A DNA stretch of 64,000 nt. Source: Candidatus Thorarchaeota archaeon. GTDB taxonomy: Archaea > Asgardarchaeota > Thorarchaeia > Thorarchaeales > Thorarchaeaceae. Shown here piece by piece: positions 45,122 through 54,543 of the stretch. The DNA is taken from contig PRDI01000129.1 in the NCBI GenBank assembly GCA_003345595.1, positions 1 through 64,000 of the forward strand, read 5' to 3'. The notes under the pieces are model-generated. The model searched no databases. It worked only from the letters and a program-made list of their open reading frames with translations, and was not told the origin of the DNA. The first letter of the stretch is position 1; each line of letters begins with the position of its first letter. The position numbers were made by a program, and so were the translations under genes.

Positions 45122-46456
45122 CTATTGGGCAACCTCAGACTTTGCCTCGTCACCCACTTCGCCGGATTTCACCAAGAGCATGAGAATGAGTGCAATGACG
45201 AAGAACACAATTGAAACCGGAAAGAGGACCTTGATGGAAGTCAAGTCAAAGATCATTCCGGTCAGAAGCGGCCCGAGAATTGCTGCAGTCATACTGAAAG
45301 CATAGTATAGCCCAGTCCCAGCTCCAAGACGAGCCTTACCAAGCTGTTCCCACACCATGACTATGCTGTTTACATTCACGAGAGCCCACCCGAACCCTGC
45401 GACTGCGAGGATGCCCAGAATCATCGTAGGATTCGTCAGATAGAACAGGACAACCAGCGACGCAATCATCACAAGTAGGCCGATCAAGATGGTGTTGCGC
45501 CGACCTATCTTACCTGCTATGAAGCCTGCGGGTATCGCGAATACGACAAAGGACAACGCGATTCCGTTCAGGAGGAAGGACGCATCGGCAGTTTCGAAGA
45601 GGAGGACTTCTTTGCCATACTTCGTGAACCATGTTTCGATTGCATTGTATCCAAAGAACCAGAACAGTATCGCGCCAAGCAACGCTATGGCGGACTTGTC
45701 CTTTGCGAAGGAAACCTCCCTGAAAGCTCCTACAATGCCAATCTCCTTTGGTTTTGCCGTATCTACAGGCGGTAGTGGTGGCTCTCTGACAATCAGATAA
45801 AGGAATGTGAGCGCAATGATCATGATCACTGATGTGGTCAGAAATGCCAAAATGGGACCAATCTTGTTGAGCGGCACCCCAAACAAGGCCGCTATGCCCG
45901 GGTCCTGAATCTTGTATATTCGCGATGCAATGAGGAATGCATAGATGGCTCCAATGCCGCCCATAAGATTGATGACACCATTCGCATTGCTCCTGTGCTT
46001 TGATGGCACTAAGTCGGGCATGAGTGCTACCACTGGCGCGCGATAGTATGCCATTGACACATTGAAGAGAGTCAGGAATGCGAACATCATCCAGAAATTG
46101 AAGGACGCCCAACCATATGCTGTCAGCATAAAGAATATGGCTGCAGCAGGAGTACCCATCAAGATGAACGGCATTCTGCGCCCGAGTCTGGACCGTACTT
46201 TGTCTGACCTTGCACCGATATACGGTTGCATGAACAGAGCAAGCACATTGTCAAGGACCATTATAGCCCCAATTATCGTGTTCTCCAGACTCCCTGAGAT
46301 GAATGTTGGGAGGAAGTCTGCAGGTAGGTAGCTGTTGTAGACGCTCCAAGAAACCCCGGTCGTGAAGAAGCCAAGGCCTATGGCGAATACATACAGCCAA
46401 CGCATCTTCTCCGGTGCTGCCTGCGCGCCGCTAGCAGCCTCTGTGTCTGTTGCCAT
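45122..46456 (-). CDS. MFS/GPH-SLC45-like transporter
   Basis: 'MVLDNVLALFMQPYIGARSDKVRSRLGRRMPFILMGTPAAAIFFML' (GPH/SLC45-type loop), 12 hydrophobic segments. Confidence 0.85.
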   Translation of the reverse strand: MATDTEAASGAQAAPEKMRWLYVFAIGLGFFTTGVSWSVYNSYLPADFLPTFISGSLENTIIGAIMVLDNVLALFMQPYIGARSDKVRSRLGRRMPFILMGTPAAAIFFMLTAYGWASFNFWMMFAFLTLFNVSMAYYRAPVVALMPDLVPSKHRSNANGVINLMGGIGAIYAFLIASRIYKIQDPGIAALFGVPLNKIGPILAFLTTSVIMIIALTFLYLIVREPPLPPVDTAKPKEIGIVGAFREVSFAKDKSAIALLGAILFWFFGYNAIETWFTKYGKEVLLFETADASFLLNGIALSFVVFAIPAGFIAGKIGRRNTILIGLLVMIASLVVLFYLTNPTMILGILAVAGFGWALVNVNSIVMVWEQLGKARLGAGTGLYYAFSMTAAILGPLLTGMIFDLTSIKVLFPVSIVFFVIALILMLLVKSGEVGDEAKSEVAQ

Positions 46457-46562
46457 TCTTCTCTCTCACTCCGCGCAACTGTCAAAGCTCGTTTCCTTAC
46501 AAAATGCAGAACCGATATAATAGACTGCTGCATTCACTTCTGTGCGGACTCCTGTGGGTACT

Positions 46563-48542
46563 CTAGTGCTTTCTGAAGAGCAAGCCATCAAGGAGCTGTT
46601 CGATCGAGCATGCGCAGTCAGTGAAGACCAGATTGCGGATGGAGTCGTCGAATGTTTCAAGATAGATGACCTTCACCACATGGCGAATCTGTGGCTCATC
46701 GCGACTCCGCACAGGTCGTCCATCTTTCCACTGGCCGGTGAATACGACCTTCTTGATACGCGGGAGCAGGACTTCTTCGAACGAACTGTCCTTCTCAACG
46801 AGAATGTACTTCCTCCGCCCCCCGTCTCTTCTGTTCTGCTCAATCGTTGCGTGAGCAGTTGTGCCCGATCCCGCAAAGAAGTCCAGGACAAGGTCGTTCA
46901 TTGAGGTCGAGAGAAGGAGGATTCTCTCGACAAGGCCAACGGGCTTTGGATTGGTATAAACCAACTGTCCAAAGAGCGCTTTCAGAGTTCGAGTACCATC
47001 CGTCGTTGTCCCAACATCATCCCACCAAGTACTGACTGCGCGGCCTCTGGCATCTTTGAGGTAGTGCTTCCGTTGAATGTTTCCGCCAGTGACCTTGAGC
47101 TCTCCTTTGTCATGGAGTTTCTGCATAGTTTCCTTGGAATATCGGAAGTGACCGGCCGCGCCCATGAACTCATAGTAGGGATTTCCTTTGCGCGCGCCGC
47201 CGGGACCGTCTGTAGGAACCCACTTGTAGGGGCCTCTGCCATCGCCATCGTCATTCTTGAACTCGGCCGCTGCAATGTCATCGATAGGCACCCTGAAAGA
47301 GAATCGCTTCTCAAAGACTGATTGTTTGTTCTTTGCATAGAGGAGTATCGCATTGTGGTTGGCTGAGATGATGAGGTCATTCGAAACAGACTTCCGATGC
47401 TGGTGACATATCATCGAAACGCTGTTCTCGGGTCCAAACACCATATCCATCAGCAACTTCAGATGAAAGAGCTGGTTGTCATCGATACTCACGAAGACAA
47501 GACCGTCTTCTGTCAACCACTCTCGGGCCAAGCGCAACCTATCCGCCATCATTGACAACCAGTGAGAAGGTTTGTATCTGTCCTTGTAGACGAAGCTCTT
47601 GCTCCGAGTATTGTAGGGGGGATCGATGTAGATGCATTTCACGCGCCCATGGTATATCTCTAAGAGAGCATTTAGCGCTTGTAGGTTGTCGCTCTTGACT
47701 ACAACGCCATCGATGTGTTTATCCAAGTCATCAAGCGAGTTCAGTAGCCTATTCTTGAAGTCCTCTGGAAAATGCCTCGTGTCAACGACGAGGGAGCCAT
47801 TGTGACGCAGAAAGTCATGATTAAGAATGGTCCCCTCACTCGAAGAATCCTGAAGCATGTACAGGCGACGCCACTCCTTAATCTGAGAAGCGTTACCAAC
47901 GACCTCGTCCCACATTTCCTCGGGAATCCAGTTTATGGTGAGGCAATATTCTGTTCTGAGTACGAGTTTCTTCTTCTCAAAGAGAGTCTTGTACAGTTCT
48001 TCGACTTGGGCCACACGGTCGATTAATCTTGAGCATATATCCCGAGTAATCCCACAGCGAGTGATAGCATCCACGAGAGGAAAAGAGGAGTCCGTTCGGC
48101 TTCCGAAACTTGATAGATTCTTTCCAATGAAGACGTCTAGCTCCTGAAGAAGAGCCGCCTTCAAGCATTTGTGAATCATTGACTCTGTCGCATCGTCAAC
48201 GTAATACTGGTCCCTGTCACGCCAGGTGAATCTGACACCTTCGCTGTCTGCATGCGTGCTGATTGATTCCAGTTCCATTGGAGGAACAAGAACGCCATCA
48301 TGATAGAAGAGTGAGAAGAACCTGAGGACATCATTGAGAATCGCGTCGCTGAGCTCAGTGGAGAGAGATGGACACGTAGCAAACGCATTGGACAGTATAC
48401 TTGGCAAATCCTCTGCAAGAAGTCTGTCAAGCAGACCGTATCTTGACTCATCAAGGCAAGATACATCAGCAGTGGAACCAGTCCTGTCACGCTGGAACAG
48501 GCGCATGAATGACTGCTGAAAACGTGTGGTTGATTTGTCCAC
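46563..48542 (-). CDS. Type III Mod-like site-specific DNA methyltransferase (N6-adenine/N4-cytosine type)
   Basis: 'CIYIDPPYNTRSKSFVYKDRY' (DPPY), 'DGLVFVSIDDNQLFHLKLLMDMVFG', 'VLDFFAGSGTTAHATIEQNRRDGGRRKYILVE' (SAM motif). Confidence 0.92.
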   Translation of the reverse strand: MDKSTTRFQQSFMRLFQRDRTGSTADVSCLDESRYGLLDRLLAEDLPSILSNAFATCPSLSTELSDAILNDVLRFFSLFYHDGVLVPPMELESISTHADSEGVRFTWRDRDQYYVDDATESMIHKCLKAALLQELDVFIGKNLSSFGSRTDSSFPLVDAITRCGITRDICSRLIDRVAQVEELYKTLFEKKKLVLRTEYCLTINWIPEEMWDEVVGNASQIKEWRRLYMLQDSSSEGTILNHDFLRHNGSLVVDTRHFPEDFKNRLLNSLDDLDKHIDGVVVKSDNLQALNALLEIYHGRVKCIYIDPPYNTRSKSFVYKDRYKPSHWLSMMADRLRLAREWLTEDGLVFVSIDDNQLFHLKLLMDMVFGPENSVSMICHQHRKSVSNDLIISANHNAILLYAKNKQSVFEKRFSFRVPIDDIAAAEFKNDDGDGRGPYKWVPTDGPGGARKGNPYYEFMGAAGHFRYSKETMQKLHDKGELKVTGGNIQRKHYLKDARGRAVSTWWDDVGTTTDGTRTLKALFGQLVYTNPKPVGLVERILLLSTSMNDLVLDFFAGSGTTAHATIEQNRRDGGRRKYILVEKDSSFEEVLLPRIKKVVFTGQWKDGRPVRSRDEPQIRHVVKVIYLETFDDSIRNLVFTDCACSIEQLLDGLLFRKH

Positions 48543-48647
48543 TACTTTGTCACCAGCAACGTAATGACCGAGAGTCTACTAAGTTCGACAGCCGCTATTA
48601 ACACTGCGGGTAAACCCTGATTGCACTAACAGCTGGGGTTGGCAGCA

Positions 48648-49487
48648 ATGATTGTCAGGAAAATGAGCATTGACGACACCGACTTCGCCCTAAGCCTGAC
48701 CTCAGGAGAAGGATGGTCCGACATCAAGAGTGATTTCGAGAGCTTGATTTCATACTCGCCAGCTGCAGCGTTTGTGGGCGAAGAAGATGGCAGAAGAATC
48801 GGGATGATCAGCGCGGTTTCCTATGGCAATCTCGGTTTCATCGGCTCGCTCATTGTTGTCAGGGACTGTAGGAACAAGGGCCATGGCACAAATCTCATGA
48901 AGCACGCAATTGAACACCTCTCAGGGCTGGGAGTCAAGACACTGATGCTGGATGCCGTCGAAGCAGCTATTCCAGTGTATAGGAAACTTGGTTTCAGTAC
49001 CGTGTGCCGTTCTCTCAGGATGAAGGGCGTGGTTGAAGCAAGGAGGACAGATAATGTGCGGCCGATGACGAGAAGAGATCTGCCTACTGTCTTGACAATC
49101 GATCAAGCACACTTTGGTGCGGATCGATCACACTTCCTGAAGCGGACATGGAGCCTATTCCCGGAGTTCTGCAAGACGCTTGACATCGGCAAGAGTGTCC
49201 AAGGATATGTGATGGGCAGCCCGGGGAACGACTTCATCAGAATCGCACCGTGGATTGTGAACGGAGGTGTCCATCGAGGAGAGGATCTTCTGCGAGAGCT
49301 GGCAGCTCAATCGGGTGGAAAGGCCCTCAGAATGGGAGTCCTTGAGCGGGACACAACGACGGTTGAGTTGCTGAAGACACTCGGCTTTGAGGAAGTGTCT
49401 TCTTCATACCGCATGATTCATGGAGATTCATCGATTGTCGGGCTTTCGCAGGGGATTCATGCCATAGGCTCTCCTGCGAAAGGGTAG
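48648..49487 (+). CDS. GNAT family N-acetyltransferase (possibly two GNAT domains)
   Basis: 'GFIGSLIVVRDCRNKGHGTNLMKHAIEHLSGLGVKTLMLDAVEAAIPVYRKLGF' GNAT motif A; second half 'LRMGVLERDTTTVELLKTLGFEEVSSSYRM'. Confidence 0.88.
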   Translation: MIVRKMSIDDTDFALSLTSGEGWSDIKSDFESLISYSPAAAFVGEEDGRRIGMISAVSYGNLGFIGSLIVVRDCRNKGHGTNLMKHAIEHLSGLGVKTLMLDAVEAAIPVYRKLGFSTVCRSLRMKGVVEARRTDNVRPMTRRDLPTVLTIDQAHFGADRSHFLKRTWSLFPEFCKTLDIGKSVQGYVMGSPGNDFIRIAPWIVNGGVHRGEDLLRELAAQSGGKALRMGVLERDTTTVELLKTLGFEEVSSSYRMIHGDSSIVGLSQGIHAIGSPAKG

Positions 49488-49542
49488 CTTTGTGCTTTTC
49501 CGCGCTGAACCATGTTTTCCCACATTGGCATCCAGTACAATA

Positions 49543-51027
49543 TCATTTCTCTGGGCGACGAGCCACAGTCAGCCCGAGCCCCAAGATAGCGAATAGCGTC
49601 AAAACCACGATTGGAATCGCTATGTCGATGAGTGTTGCGCCAAAGAACACCACAGCCTTGACTGCCATCACGTAGTATGTCAGTGGAAACAGATACGGCA
49701 GGAAGCTAAGATAGGAAGGCAGTAGAGAAGCCGGGAAAAAGATCCCACAGAGAAATATCTGAGGAATGACGTAGATTGGTATCATCTGTATGACTTGGAG
49801 CTCAGTCCTCATCCTATAAGATGCTGCGATTGCCAATGTCACGGACCCCATGACCAACAAGAGCACCAATGGAATTAGGAGCCCCATCGCAGACAACATG
49901 CTTGGCGAGAAGTAGACTATGACGACGCTGATGATTGTTGTTTGAACGAAGGAAACGGCAATAAACGCGATGACATAGCCTATCACTATCTCTGTTTCAT
50001 TGAGAGGTGAAGCACGCATTCTCTCAAGAGTGCCCTGTTGCCTTTCTCGCAAGAAGAAGACTCCAGAGATGATGAAGCCAAAGAAGAGGGCGAAGAAGCC
50101 AATAACCGACGGCCCCGCCAGCTCAATCATGGACATTCCGGCACTGCCATAGACATAGGTGACGGTGACTTCAGTGCCCTTGCCAACCGCAGACTTGGTG
50201 GCATCTGCAAGAGCCTTTTGAATAGCCGACAGAGCGATGCTTGCGTCTGTGCTCTCAATCCCGTTTACAAAGAGCTCAATGGTCGGCTCTCCACCAGTGA
50301 GTATCATGGTGGTAAAGTCCCCAGCAACGTAAACACCTGCAATGCTTCTTTCTTGACGAATGGATTCGATTACTGCTTCACGGCTTGCGCAGGAAATCAA
50401 AGACACGTTCCCATCAGCGGCTAGGTTCTCTTCGACCAGTGACCCAATCACGGTGCTGAAACCTTCGTCTTCATTCACGAGTGAAATATTGAAGGAGAGA
50501 TCTCCACCAATGGGTGGTGAAGGAAACTGGACAGTGACATTACGATTAATCGCGAGACCGCTTCTGCCGAGGAGTTGGGACAGTCCGTCACTAGTTGCGT
50601 TGGCCACCACCCCCATTATGAAAGTGGCCCGAGGCTGGACAGTGACATTGATATGTAGACCTAGACTGACATTCTCGCCTCTGATGATGGCTGATGTGAG
50701 AGTAGGCGGCATTATCAAGACGGCCTGCACGTCATTGCCAAAGCCATCGAAAGCATTGGCCCTAGATCTCTGGATGACCGACACGTTCTGATTCTCATCT
50801 AGCTGTGCATTGATAGCGTCCCCCAGTGTTATCCCCCACGGCTGGTCCAGTATGCATGCTGCTGTGGGCACATTTGTCACTTCGCCAGTGAACATGAGTG
50901 CAAAGATGAAAGTGACAATGAGTGGGGCAACTATCATCAGCCCTAGAGTACGCCGGTCTCGCCGTATCTGGCGAGCAATTCGTTGCACCATAGTGCGAAT
51001 CCTGTGCGCGTCGAAACTTCTACTCAT
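49543..51027 (-). CDS. ABC-2 type permease
   Basis: N-terminal TM, large ectodomain, C-terminal 5-TM block 'FLRERQQGTLERMRASPLNETEIVIGYVIAF'. Confidence 0.9.
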   Translation of the reverse strand: MSRSFDAHRIRTMVQRIARQIRRDRRTLGLMIVAPLIVTFIFALMFTGEVTNVPTAACILDQPWGITLGDAINAQLDENQNVSVIQRSRANAFDGFGNDVQAVLIMPPTLTSAIIRGENVSLGLHINVTVQPRATFIMGVVANATSDGLSQLLGRSGLAINRNVTVQFPSPPIGGDLSFNISLVNEDEGFSTVIGSLVEENLAADGNVSLISCASREAVIESIRQERSIAGVYVAGDFTTMILTGGEPTIELFVNGIESTDASIALSAIQKALADATKSAVGKGTEVTVTYVYGSAGMSMIELAGPSVIGFFALFFGFIISGVFFLRERQQGTLERMRASPLNETEIVIGYVIAFIAVSFVQTTIISVVIVYFSPSMLSAMGLLIPLVLLLVMGSVTLAIAASYRMRTELQVIQMIPIYVIPQIFLCGIFFPASLLPSYLSFLPYLFPLTYYVMAVKAVVFFGATLIDIAIPIVVLTLFAILGLGLTVARRPEK

Positions 51028-51941
51028 TGACCCGCCCTCCTTGCAAGGTACGAGAACGCCTCTTCGAGACCCGGCTGCTGAACCATTATCTTTCGGGCAT
51101 GCACCCCTGACGCAGATATGGCTCCAAAGGCACGGAGAAGCATTTCATCGCTCTGCGTTCTGATTCTGAAGTGGCTCCCAGTGAATTCATTTTCTGCAAT
51201 CCCATCTAGAGCTTGCTTGAGGCGAGGCGAGTCTTCAGGGCTCACCTCACCGGAGATGGTGCGCTCAAGCGGCATAGAAGAGGTGAGTTCATTTGGAGAC
51301 CCAAGTCCTATCAATCGGCCTTGAAGTATCATGGCCACGGTGTCACAACGAGAGGCCTCCTCAAGGTAGTGAGTTGTCATGATAATCGTCCGTCCCTGGC
51401 GGGCGAGCCCTTGGAAGTAGTCCCAGAACTCAGCACGCAGGTGGGGACTGATACCAACTGTGGGCTCGTCGAGGAAGATTAGCTCGGGATCATGGACAAT
51501 CGTGCAGGCTAGGCTGAGTCTTTGCACAGTGCCCCCACTCAAGACCTCAACGGGACGATCAAGGTAGTCTGTGATGCGAGTGAGCTCTGCCACTCTGGTG
51601 ACGGCTTCGCCTCTCTTGTGCAAGTCTGACACACCATATGTATCAGCAAAGAACTCAAGGTTCTCCCTTGCAGTCAGGTCAGGATAGAGAGCCTTCTGTT
51701 GGGTCATGTACCCGAGCTTGGCCCTTTCTTCAGGAGACAGCAAGTCCGACCTTCGGTCCCCAATGTAGCACGCACCTGAGGTGGGCTTCAGTATGCCAAC
51801 CATCATTCGCACCAGTGTCGTCTTGCCTGCCCCATTCGGACCAATCATACCAAGGATGGTCCCGGGTGGAATCTCAAGACTGACATTGTCCACAGCCAAG
51901 ACATCCCCGAAACGCTTGGAAACATTCGCGGCTCTAATCAA
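51024..51941 (-). CDS. ABC transporter ATPase (drug/daunorubicin-type)
   Basis: 'GPNGAGKTTLVRMMVGILKPTSG', 'LSGGTVQRLSLACTIVHDPELIFLDEPTVGISP', 'MTTHYLEEASRCD'; 4-nt overlap with the permease. Confidence 0.95.
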   Translation of the reverse strand: MIRAANVSKRFGDVLAVDNVSLEIPPGTILGMIGPNGAGKTTLVRMMVGILKPTSGACYIGDRRSDLLSPEERAKLGYMTQQKALYPDLTARENLEFFADTYGVSDLHKRGEAVTRVAELTRITDYLDRPVEVLSGGTVQRLSLACTIVHDPELIFLDEPTVGISPHLRAEFWDYFQGLARQGRTIIMTTHYLEEASRCDTVAMILQGRLIGLGSPNELTSSMPLERTISGEVSPEDSPRLKQALDGIAENEFTGSHFRIRTQSDEMLLRAFGAISASGVHARKIMVQQPGLEEAFSYLARRAGQ

Positions 51942-52127
51942 TGGTCATGTCACCACCAAATCCTGCCTCTTCCTCGTCCAGAGGGCGTCTGGACCAGTGC
52001 TGCTCTCTATGGCCCATCCAAATGATAAAGGAGTGGTGTTACTCTAGAGGTTACAGGGAAGGTTGACGATGGATTCGGAGAACCTCAACGACTGTCATAA
52101 TGATGTGGTTTGCGGGAACAGTGCATC

Positions 52128-52141
52128 GTGACCATGGTCAC
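52128..52141. promoter_or_regulatory. perfect 14-bp palindrome in the divergent promoter region
   Basis: GTGACCATGGTCAC; lies between ABC ATPase (51941, -) and TrmB-like regulator (52247, +). Confidence 0.45.
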
Positions 52142-52246
52142 GTTTAGCCTTCAGAACCGCGAGGGCTGACAGATTCCTGTTACCCCAAAAGTGACAAGAA
52201 CTTGAAGAGTTTCTACGTATGCTGTCAGTCGGCCCGAAGTGATCAC

Positions 52247-53074
52247 ATGAGTAGCGATGACGTTGTGTCCGAGCTGATGCACCTAGGTCTGAACAGGAGC
52301 GAAGCAAGGGCCTACAAGGTGCTGGCTTCTGTTGGCCAATCTACGGCGCGTGCAGTCGCAGATTCTTCAGGAGTGCCGAGGAGCAAGGTCTACGAAGTCC
52401 TCTATTCCCTTGAACAGAGAGGCCTTGTCAGGAGAGCAGTTGGCACGAGTCCCACGGAGTTCAGAGCATACGAACCGCGCAACGCGATACCGTATCTGAT
52501 AGAGAAACTGCAGAACTCGGGCAAGTCCGTACTAGCCGAGCTTGAGAGTCTCGCCATGCAAAAGAAGGCTGCATCAGAAGAGTTCGTGTGGACTGAGGCG
52601 GGCAGTGACCAAATCAAACTGGGCACGAGAGAGGCAATCGCAAGGGCAACAAAGGAAGTCTTCATTGCAACAAGGGACCCGGGCCTTCTGAGTTCGCTGA
52701 GGCCTGCGTTGGCTGACGCGAAGAAAAGAGGAGTCGAGATAAAGCTGGTATCAGGGGGACTCAGCGATCAGAATCTGGAGGAGTTCAAACATTACGCAAC
52801 CATCGTCGATGTGACAGAATTGAGCTCTCGAGTTCTCATTGACCAGCTGCAGAAGGTCCTTGCTGATGAAACGATTGAAACTGCCGGTTGGGACCCGAAT
52901 CAGATCTCTATGGTTCTGATTGACAACTCAGAGAGTGTTGCTGTCTTCAAGCCATTGCAGGATTCGGCACGGCCGTGGTGCTTACACGTTAGAAGTCCAC
53001 TCATAGCCATCTTCCAGCGACAAGTGATTGTTGCCCTTCTTGGAGCAGTCGAACGTCTGCTTTCAGGAAAGTAA
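52247..53074 (+). CDS. TrmB family transcriptional regulator
   Basis: 'LMHLGLNRSEARAYKVLASVGQSTARAVADSSGVPRSKVYEVLYSLEQRGLVRRAVGTSPTEFRAYEP' TrmB wHTH plus C-terminal domain. Confidence 0.9.
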   Translation: MSSDDVVSELMHLGLNRSEARAYKVLASVGQSTARAVADSSGVPRSKVYEVLYSLEQRGLVRRAVGTSPTEFRAYEPRNAIPYLIEKLQNSGKSVLAELESLAMQKKAASEEFVWTEAGSDQIKLGTREAIARATKEVFIATRDPGLLSSLRPALADAKKRGVEIKLVSGGLSDQNLEEFKHYATIVDVTELSSRVLIDQLQKVLADETIETAGWDPNQISMVLIDNSESVAVFKPLQDSARPWCLHVRSPLIAIFQRQVIVALLGAVERLLSGK

Positions 53075-53184
53075 TCAGAATCCCGCCAAGGTCTGAAATG
53101 ATTGGCGGACTCGAGTATCCTACCCACCAACTCACGGGGACAGATTGATATTCAGGCTCAGGAATCGGCTGGTCAAGGGAGCCT

Positions 53185-54024
53185 GTGAATAAGCTCTCAG
53201 GAGCGAAGTCGGGTTTGAAGGAGTCCCATTTGAAAGCCATGAGATGCCCTTCATGTCACAAGGCACTTCGCCTTTCCGAGAGATATCCGGAAGGTGATGA
53301 GATTGAGAGTGGAAAAATCGTGTGTGAGAAAGGGCACAGATGGGCTATAGACGAAGGCATCCCAACGATGATCTACCCCAAGGTGAACGAGAAAGACGAG
53401 GCTTGGATCAGACAGTACGACGACTTGGCCGAGAACTATGACGAATTCCTGAAAACATATGATAAATGGCTTGGTGTCGACATGATGAAGGAGAGGGAGA
53501 GAGCAGGACTTTATGTTACAATGGAGGGTCCTGTCAAGGTACTTGATATCAGCGTAGGGACAGGCGCGAACTTCGTTGCCCTGTTCAATGCGTTCAGGAA
53601 CGAGATGGGCAGGTTCAATCTCCATGGTCTCGATCTATCACGTGGAATGCTGAGAGTTGCGAAAAGGAAGTTCAAGGAACTGGATATCACTGTGGGCCTT
53701 GTCAACGCAAGTGTCTTCAACACACCATTCCAAGACAACTACTTCAGCCTAGTGCTCCACAGCGGCGGCATCAATACGTTCTCGGACAAAGGCCGCGCAC
53801 TCGAAGAGATGTGGCGTGTGGCGAAACCTGGTGGTGTCGTCTTGGTCAGTGACGAAGGGCTGTCTCCGGAGGTGAGAGGCTCGGAGAGAGGAAGAGAGAT
53901 ACTCAAGACCAACGCGTTATTTGGATCAAAACCGCCGCTGCAGTATGTCCCGCAAGGAGCACGGAACCTCGAAGTCACCTACGTCATGAATGGGACTTTC
54001 TATCAGATGGCCTTCGGCAAATGA
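53185..54024 (+). CDS. SAM-dependent methyltransferase with N-terminal Trm112-like zinc domain
   Basis: 'MRCPSCHKALRLSE...GKIVCEKGHRWAIDEGIPTMIYP', 'VLDISVGTGANFVAL', 'GLDLSRGMLRVAKRKF', 'LHSGGINTFSDKGRALEEMWRVAKPGGVVLVSDEG'. Confidence 0.9.
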   Translation: MNKLSGAKSGLKESHLKAMRCPSCHKALRLSERYPEGDEIESGKIVCEKGHRWAIDEGIPTMIYPKVNEKDEAWIRQYDDLAENYDEFLKTYDKWLGVDMMKERERAGLYVTMEGPVKVLDISVGTGANFVALFNAFRNEMGRFNLHGLDLSRGMLRVAKRKFKELDITVGLVNASVFNTPFQDNYFSLVLHSGGINTFSDKGRALEEMWRVAKPGGVVLVSDEGLSPEVRGSERGREILKTNALFGSKPPLQYVPQGARNLEVTYVMNGTFYQMAFGK

Positions 54025-54117
54025 TCCGGGTTTCCGAATTGAAGTTATACTCAAGAATTAGGAGAAAGCAGTAGGGACAGCTCGTCCTCTCCAACCAGTC
54101 CTAGGAAAAATAGAACG

Positions 54118-54145
54118 GTGCTTACGTGGCTTCCCACATAAGCAC
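54118..54145. other. strong isolated hairpin (12-bp stem with 1 mismatch, 4-nt loop)
   Basis: GTGCTTACGTGG(54118-54129)-cttc-CCACATAAGCAC(54134-54145). Confidence 0.6.
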
Positions 54146-54391
54146 ATCTTCAAGCGTCAAGGAGCGACACGTGTTATTCTGATTGCCCTTGTCAGCGCTC
54201 TTTGCGGTATGTAGAAATGCTCTTGTCCTGCGAGCAACTTGGCGGATTCCCTGGTCTTGCATTGCTAGCTCTTCCCTATCTCCTGTAAACATAGGCGTAG
54301 TAGAGAGCGCTAGTGCTCATCACAGTTCGAGGGTGCTTGCTAGCAGTCGTGTTCGGCTTCTGAGAATCGGTTTCGTGTGCCATAGTCTTTC

Positions 54392-54501
54392 ACCATTGGT
54401 TTGTGTTGGAAACTATTCGATGGTTTTGGTGTGTACTCGAAAGTATATAAAGGTTTGGTCACCCAACCATTATGATGGACATTATGTCAGTGACCAATGG
54501 T
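54392..54501. promoter_or_regulatory. promoter with two concentric inverted repeats centred on a TATA box
   Basis: Outer arms ACCATTGGT(54392-54400)/ACCAATGGT(54493-54501); inner arms ATGGTTTTGGTG(54420-54431)/CACCCAACCAT(54460-54470); TATATAA at 54444-54450. Confidence 0.55.
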
Positions 54502-54543
54502 TCATAGAACAAAACTTTAATACGCAAACTTTCAAAGAGGCCC

